From NCBI GenBank assembly GCA_947629705.1, contig CANREN010000014.1:1-44241 (forward strand): a DNA stretch of 44,241 bases, given 5' to 3'. The stretch's first letter is position 1; the number at the start of each line of letters is the position of its first letter. Below the pieces are notes generated by a model that was not told where the DNA came from, did not search any database, and saw only the letters and a program-made list of their open reading frames with translations. Shown here piece by piece: positions 39,901 through 44,241 of the stretch. The translations under genes were made by a program, and so were the position numbers. The DNA is from an uncultured Alistipes sp. (GTDB lineage: Bacteria; Bacteroidota; Bacteroidia; Bacteroidales; Rikenellaceae).

Positions 39901-40902
39901 ATGAAAATACGAGCAGCAATTACGGGTGTGGGTCAGTACCTCCCGGATTACATTCTGACCAACGAGGAGTTGAGTCGTATGGTCGATACCAACGATGAGT
40001 GGATCATGTCGCATGTGGGCATCAAAACCCGCCATATTCTGAAAGGCGAGGGAATCGGCACCTCTTACATGGGAGCCCGTGCGGTAATCAATCTGTTGGA
40101 CAAAACGGGGGTAGACCCGATGGAGATCGACGCGGTGATTTGCGCCACCGTAACGCCCGACATGTTCTTTCCGTCGACGGGAAATCTCATCGCCGACCAG
40201 GCCGGTTGCAAAAATGCCTTCGCCTATGACGTTTCGGCCGCTTGCAGCGGTTTTCTCTTTGCGCTGACGACCGGTGCGAAGTTCATCGAATCGGGGACGA
40301 GCAGGAAGGTGATCGTCGTAGGTGCCGACAAGATGTCGTCCATCGTCGATTATACCGATCGGTCGACCTGTCCGATTTTCGGCGACGGGGCGGGTGCCGT
40401 CCTGTTGGAACCCGCTACCGACGGGTTGGGGGTCATCGATTCGATCCTCCGTTCGGACGGTTCCGGCGAGCTGCAGCTTTACATGAAGGCCGGCGGTTCG
40501 CGTTATCCGGCATCGCCCGAGACGATCGCCAACAACTGGCATACCATCATGTGGGACGGACACGCCGTCTTCAAGGCCGCTGTATCGAAGATGGCCGACG
40601 TGTCGTGCGAGATGATGGAGCGTCATCGACTTTCGTCGGACGAGATCCGTTATTTGGTGCCGCACCAGGCCAATTTGCGCATCATCGACGCAACGGCCCG
40701 CCGCATGGGCATCACCATGGACAAGTGCATGATCAATATCGACCGCAACGGCAATACGACGGCGGCGACGATTCCGACCTGTCTGTTCGATTACGAGAAG
40801 GAGTTGCGTGCGGGCGACAATTTGATCCTGTCCGCTTTCGGCGGCGGTTACACGTGGGGCGCCATCTACGTCAAGTGGGCATACGACGGTTCGAAAGCCT
40901 GA
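39901..40902 (+). CDS. fabH: Beta-ketoacyl-ACP synthase III
   Basis: 333 aa. Starts fatty-acid chains by joining an acyl-CoA primer to malonyl-ACP. Seen: the nucleophile Cys115 in [18 protein letters not shown], His in [10 protein letters not shown], and Asn in [11 protein letters not shown], the family triad; [10 protein letters not shown] and the C-terminal [12 protein letters not shown]. It follows plsX by 17 bp and ends at a strong terminator. Branched-chain primers are usual in Bacteroidota, but the sequence alone does not tell the primer. Confidence 0.96.
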   Translation: MKIRAAITGVGQYLPDYILTNEELSRMVDTNDEWIMSHVGIKTRHILKGEGIGTSYMGARAVINLLDKTGVDPMEIDAVICATVTPDMFFPSTGNLIADQAGCKNAFAYDVSAACSGFLFALTTGAKFIESGTSRKVIVVGADKMSSIVDYTDRSTCPIFGDGAGAVLLEPATDGLGVIDSILRSDGSGELQLYMKAGGSRYPASPETIANNWHTIMWDGHAVFKAAVSKMADVSCEMMERHRLSSDEIRYLVPHQANLRIIDATARRMGITMDKCMINIDRNGNTTAATIPTCLFDYEKELRAGDNLILSAFGGGYTWGAIYVKWAYDGSKA

Positions 40903-40922
40903 TCGACGATTCCGAAGGAGCG

Positions 40923-40961
40923 AAAAGACCTTGCGCCATGAACAGCGCAAGGTCTTTTTTT
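40923..40961 (+). terminator. Intrinsic terminator of plsX-fabH
   Basis: AAAAGACCTTGCGC (40923-40936) pairs perfectly with its reverse complement at 40945-40958 around CATGAACA, and the T run continues to 40961. Confidence 0.92.
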
Positions 40962-41040
40962 GGCAGCAGCGCGGAAATAAGCCGATTCAGCGATCGGTTC
41001 TTCGGCTCCTGGAGTTTCGGCCTGTTTTTATTCGTGCATA

Positions 41041-41074
41041 AAAAAACCCGCTGAATCGGTATTCAACGGGGTTG
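41041..41074 (-). terminator. Intrinsic terminator of tRNA-Leu(CAG)
   Basis: On the minus strand CGTTGAAT pairs with ATTCAGCG (one G-U pair), flanked by further C-G pairs, and a run of T follows (41039-41046). It lies directly after the tRNA. Confidence 0.75.
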
Positions 41075-41076
41075 AT

Positions 41077-41161
41077 TGGTGCCCAGGACAGGAATCGAAC
41101 CTGCACGCCTTGCGGCACACGCACCTGAAACGTGCGCGTCTACCTATTCCGCCACCTGGGC
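41077..41161 (-). tRNA. tRNA-Leu (anticodon CAG)
   Basis: 85 nt with encoded CCA (41077-41079), class II. Acceptor GCCCAGG/CCTGGGC, anticodon stem CACGT/GCGTG with loop TTCAGGT (anticodon CAG), long variable arm GTGCCGCAAGGCGT, T loop TTCGATT. Confidence 0.95.
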
Positions 41162-41180
41162 TTTTGGAAATTGCGGTGTG

Positions 41181-41188
41181 CAAAAATA
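41181..41188 (-). promoter_or_regulatory. -7 element for tRNA-Leu(CAG)
   Basis: On the minus strand TATTTTTG, matching TAnnTTTG, 20 bp before the tRNA. Confidence 0.65.
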
Positions 41189-41241
41189 ACACTTTTTTTC
41201 GAAAGTCGATGCTTTTTCGATGATATTTTTCGAACATGTCG

Positions 41242-41859
41242 TTATTTGCAAAAGAATTTGTATTGAAACAGAAGCAGATAAGCGGTCGCAACCGAAATGT
41301 AGGCATCGGCCAGATTGAAGATCGCACCGAAGAAATAATGATGGCTGTCGACCAAAAAACGCAATACGTTCGGCACGCTATTCCATTGAAACAGCGGGAA
41401 ATAAAACATATCCACCACCTTGCCCATCATGAAACCGGCGTAATGTCCGCCGAATTGCGCCACTTCGTAGGGGGTCGATTCCGAAAAGAGCAATCCGTAG
41501 AAAGCGCTGTCCAGAATGTTGCCCGAAGCCCCGGCCAGAATGAACGTCAGTCCGAGGATAACGCCGGTCGGCGTCTTTTTCGCTTTGTTGCGCACCATGT
41601 TGCGAATCAACCAGATGAGGAGTCCGACCAATCCGACGCGAAACAGTCCGAGCGCCAGTTTCCCCCAATCGAATCCGCCGGGGGTCGACAAGTGCATACC
41701 GAAAGCGGCTCCGTTGTTCTCGATGAACCGCAGCTGGAACCAGTCCGGAAAGACGATGATCGCTTCGTCGAGTGTCATGTGGGTTTTGATCCAGATTTTC
41801 AAGGCCTGATCGGCGATGAGCAGGACGATGACCAGCAGCGCTATTTTTTTGAGATTCAT
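41242..41859 (-). CDS. lspA: Signal peptidase II (lipoprotein signal peptidase)
   Basis: 205 aa, somewhat longer than the typical 160-170. An inner-membrane aspartic protease that cleaves prolipoproteins before the lipidated cysteine. Seen: four membrane segments; the two catalytic aspartates in AGASGNILDSAFYG and AIFNLADAYISVA; NNGAAFGM near residue 50. The extra length is a loop between the two aspartates (about 115-160). The frame is open to 41922, but the -7 box at 41883-41890 places the start at ATG 41859 (NLKKIALLVI). With lnt elsewhere in the window this covers two of the three lipoprotein-processing steps. Confidence 0.95.
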   Translation of the reverse strand: MNLKKIALLVIVLLIADQALKIWIKTHMTLDEAIIVFPDWFQLRFIENNGAAFGMHLSTPGGFDWGKLALGLFRVGLVGLLIWLIRNMVRNKAKKTPTGVILGLTFILAGASGNILDSAFYGLLFSESTPYEVAQFGGHYAGFMMGKVVDMFYFPLFQWNSVPNVLRFLVDSHHYFFGAIFNLADAYISVATAYLLLFQYKFFCK

Positions 41860-41882
41860 TTTCGTGCGAAAGTTGTTCGCGA

Positions 41883-41890
41883 CAAAGGTA
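41883..41890 (-). promoter_or_regulatory. -7 element for lspA
   Basis: On the minus strand TACCTTTG, matching TAnnTTTG, 24 bp before the lspA ATG. It decides the start codon. Confidence 0.62.
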
Positions 41891-42005
41891 CGAATAAAAA
41901 GTGAAACGCCGAAGATTGGCATCGATGTTTTGGAAGAGGGCCGTCTTGCGGTGAGAAACGCAAGGCATGAAAAAGGTACGGCAACGTTGTTATAAAAAAA
42001 AATCG

Positions 42006-42013
42006 TAACTTTG
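42006..42013 (+). promoter_or_regulatory. -7 element for the 42089 gene
   Basis: TAACTTTG, matching TAnnTTTG, about 75 bp before the ATG. A GTTG near 41986-41989 may be a -33 element, spacing slightly short. Confidence 0.6.
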
Positions 42014-42088
42014 GCGTTGAAAAAAGAATCGCTTCAGCATCTTATACCCAAGGAGAAGCCCTGAAAAATTATTGAAACCATTATTAAG

Positions 42089-43684
42089 ATGAAAAAAATT
42101 GCTTCGATTTTAATCTTCGGCATTTTGGGAATTGCCGTATCTTTTGCCGACAACGTGGTGATCAAGGCGCCCGGATATTTCAAAAAGCCTGTAAGAGATA
42201 ATCGGAAACTGTTTCCGGACAGTCTGGTTTTTCCTCGCGATGCAGAGGCGATTCGGATTCCCGATGTTACGGCGATCGGCCGGTTCGAAGAGTATGGATT
42301 CACGAACCTCAAAAAAGTATCGTTCGGCAATATCGACTATGTGCCCTCGTGCCTGTTTCGGAACGACGACACGATAGAAGAGATCGAATTCAATGGGTTG
42401 ATCGGGCATTTCGACTGTGCGTTGGTGGTTGACTGCCCCAATCTCCGCAAGATCGTATTCCATGGGCCGGTGTCGAGTACCGGCGGGCCGGGTTTTGCCT
42501 ATCATTGCCCGCAGCTTGACAGTGTGATTTTTGAGGGTGCGGTAGTGGATTTCGGATTGGGAATATTCCCGGGTCAAAAATGCCCCAGGTTGGAGAATTA
42601 CACCGATCGCGGAGCATTTTTAGCTGTATATAGCGACAGCCTTACCCCAAAGGCGACTATTGAACGGCTGAAAACGGATCCCGGCCTTGTTTCGGATTTG
42701 GAGCGGATAGCCGAATGGCAGACCGAAGTGCTTGCAGCCAAAAATTCGGATTCGGACTCGGATGGGTGGATGCGCGCATGGGTGTACAAGCGTGCGAAGC
42801 TGTTGCTTCCGGTGCTCAATCGATTAAACAGCGGGAAATACACCGTTCTGAAAGATGCAATGGAATATGCCCGGAACTTATTGGGCGATGAAGTCAAAAC
42901 AAAACTTCAAATCCTAAAAGAGTCGCCGAAATACAAATCCGACACGATTCAAAAGCCTGAATTTGTCTACGCACAGCCCTCGGATTCGCTTTTATGTCTG
43001 TCCCGCAGCCGATTTAATCTCGACAGCATTGCCGGCAATGGCGACGATATAAGCAGAATCAAGAATTTGCTCTATTGGGTTCATAACAACATAGAACATG
43101 ACGGGAACAACGGTCTGGCGCCCGGGCCGAGGAATTTGAGAAATACATACGATTGTTCGAAACGGGACAGTTGCGGGTATAACTGCCGGGCATTGGCTAT
43201 ATGTCTTACCGAAGCCTTGCTTGCAGAGGGAATTCCGGCAAGATACATCACTTGCGAATCGAAGAAGTGGGATACGGATGGCGACTGCCATGTCATATGC
43301 GTCGCATGGAGTGAATCGCTCGGCAAATGGATCTGGGCAGACCCGACTTTCGCAGCATACATAACCGATGAAAACGGCCTGCTGCTCCATCCCGGAGAGG
43401 TTCGTTATCGGCTGCAAAATGATTTGCCGTTATATCTCAATGAAGATGCGAACTGGAACAATCGCTCCATACAGAAAAAGGAGTATTACCTTGATGAATA
43501 TATGGCAAAAAATCTATATATCATGTCAGCCAATACACTGAACCAGGCGGAGCCGGAGGGAGCAACAACGCATTCCAAAGGACTTTATGCCGCACTTGTG
43601 CCGCTTGACAGCAATTATACCAATGCACAGGTCATCACAACCGATGACGAATGGTTTTGGCAAGCGCCGAAAATGAACAGGTAA
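42089..43684 (+). CDS. Secreted BspA-like LRR protein with transglutaminase-like domain
   Basis: 531 aa. Seen: a signal peptide (MKKIASILIFGILGIAVSFA, about 1-20), an LRR_5/BspA-like region (about 45-175, for example FTNLKKVSFGNIDYVPSCLF, DDTIEEIEFNG, CPNLRKIVFHG, CPQLDSVIFEG), a helical middle (about 185-290), and a transglutaminase/protease-like core (about 310-430) with Cys366 in GYNCRALAICLTEALLAEGIPARY, His401 in DGDCHVICVAW and Asp418 in WIWADPTFAAYI. The triad order fits an active papain-like fold; whether it crosslinks or cleaves is open. Base composition is more AT-rich than its neighbours, possibly a later arrival. It stands alone between lspA and the rRNA operon. Confidence 0.85.
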   Translation: MKKIASILIFGILGIAVSFADNVVIKAPGYFKKPVRDNRKLFPDSLVFPRDAEAIRIPDVTAIGRFEEYGFTNLKKVSFGNIDYVPSCLFRNDDTIEEIEFNGLIGHFDCALVVDCPNLRKIVFHGPVSSTGGPGFAYHCPQLDSVIFEGAVVDFGLGIFPGQKCPRLENYTDRGAFLAVYSDSLTPKATIERLKTDPGLVSDLERIAEWQTEVLAAKNSDSDSDGWMRAWVYKRAKLLLPVLNRLNSGKYTVLKDAMEYARNLLGDEVKTKLQILKESPKYKSDTIQKPEFVYAQPSDSLLCLSRSRFNLDSIAGNGDDISRIKNLLYWVHNNIEHDGNNGLAPGPRNLRNTYDCSKRDSCGYNCRALAICLTEALLAEGIPARYITCESKKWDTDGDCHVICVAWSESLGKWIWADPTFAAYITDENGLLLHPGEVRYRLQNDLPLYLNEDANWNNRSIQKKEYYLDEYMAKNLYIMSANTLNQAEPEGATTHSKGLYAALVPLDSNYTNAQVITTDDEWFWQAPKMNR

Positions 43685-43818
43685 TTGGCGGCATCGCCGG
43701 AGGAGGGGGCATAGAAGAGACCAAAACCGAGGATTCTTATATAATATATAGGTAGGAGCCGTTTATCCGCGGCCTCGATGCGGCCAAAAAAGATTTTTTG
43801 AAAAAAGTCGATAAAATG

Positions 43819-43849
43819 TTTGCAGGTTCCGAAAATGTCGCTACCTTTG
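43819..43849 (+). promoter_or_regulatory. rRNA operon promoter P1
   Basis: -33 TTTG (43819-43822) and -7 TACCTTTG (43842-43849), spacing 19. About 320 bp before 16S. Apart from P1 and P2 the 488-bp stretch 43685-44172 holds no gene I can support. Confidence 0.78.
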
Positions 43850-43985
43850 CAACCGCATTTGAGAAAAGGAGGTTCTTAACAAGACGGTTGAATCGTTCCG
43901 AACGGGATTTCGCTCGCGGTGAACAACGCTTCGGCCTTTCGGGAACACCGATTTATCGAAAAATGCAAAGTTCTTGAAAAAATGC

Positions 43986-44016
43986 TTGCAGGATTGAAAA
44001 AGATGACTTATCTTTG
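43986..44016 (+). promoter_or_regulatory. rRNA operon promoter P2
   Basis: -33 TTG (43986-43988) and -7 TATCTTTG (44009-44016), spacing 20. Both promoters share TTGCAGG at -33 and CTTTGCA at -7, so P2 looks like a duplicate of P1 167 bp downstream. Confidence 0.75.
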
Positions 44017-44172
44017 CAGTCCTTTCGCACCGCAAAAGTGCGAGTTTTTTCAACACGGTTCTTTGAATTACTGGTTTTATTCGAGAGAAAAGAAATGTAG
44101 TATTTATCTGTCAATTTTCCTTTAAGGGATAATCGAATAGTCAGGACTCTAACGATACATTATTATTTCAAT

Positions 44173-44241
<69 letters not shown>

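Overview
The window is a 44.2-kb piece of a Bacteroidota chromosome, most probably Bacteroidales, family Rikenellaceae, and close to Alistipes. Reasons: the 5' end of a 16S rRNA gene in the last 69 bases has a Bacteroidota-type start; nearly every promoter I could place has the Bacteroidota -7 element TAnnTTTG, often with a TTG/TTTG -33 element 18-20 bp upstream; the short primary sigma factor is the Bacteroidota type; and there are family markers such as DUF4136, WG-repeat, BspA-like LRR, TonB-with-acidic-linker and EnvC/TPR genes. Coding DNA is GC-rich, while promoters and leaders are AT-rich. No tools were run, so family names rest on motifs read by eye.

Layout. 0-9.4 kb: tonB (-), then rlmN, lnt, folC, an HtrA protease, the primary sigma factor rpoD and a secreted acetyl-xylan-esterase-like hydrolase (+). 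9.6-12.4 kb: tRNA-Val and tRNA-Asn, an alpha/beta hydrolase, dapF and rnhB (all -). 12.5-17.6 kb: a membrane protein, an AraC regulator with a striking upstream repeat, a candidate small RNA, a coiled-coil membrane protein, a DUF2520 protein and kdsC (+). 17.8-22.2 kb: an outer-membrane barrel and a DUF4136 lipoprotein, then an orphan phage terminase large subunit and a small protein (-), divergent from an XRE-S24 (LexA/CI-like) repressor (+), ending at tRNA-Leu(TAG). 22.7-27.8 kb: an FAD dehydrogenase, a WG-repeat gene broken at a G9 tract, ybeY and mnmG. 27.9-31.1 kb: ilvE and metG (-). 31.2-36.4 kb: pheS, a TPR protein, envC-like and mrp (+). 36.4-37.3 kb: an AT-rich, TTATCGACA-rich gene-free stretch followed by the RNase P RNA. 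37.7-44.2 kb: DUF177 (yceD), rpmF, plsX, fabH, tRNA-Leu(CAG), lspA (-), an LRR-transglutaminase-like lipoprotein or secreted protein, and an rRNA operon with tandem promoters.

How the genes work together. Most are housekeeping genes: envelope biogenesis (lnt, lspA, kdsC, envC-like, tonB, plsX/fabH), translation and RNA modification (rlmN, mnmG, ybeY, metG, pheS, rpmF, rnpB, tRNAs, rRNA), and transcription (rpoD). The yceD-rpmF-plsX-fabH order is the conserved bacterial lipid/ribosome cluster.

Main points of interest. (1) A probable replication-origin region: two identical parS-like 16-mers at 27.87 and 28.42 kb, and about 8-9 kb away a DnaA-box-like cluster in AT-rich DNA, with a change in G-versus-C bias across it. 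(2) A phage-derived module consisting only of a terminase, a small protein and an autocleavable-type repressor around one shared control region. (3) A WG-repeat gene that looks phase-variable. (4) A promoter-plus-terminator candidate small RNA. (5) Several repeats that I cannot assign to a known family.
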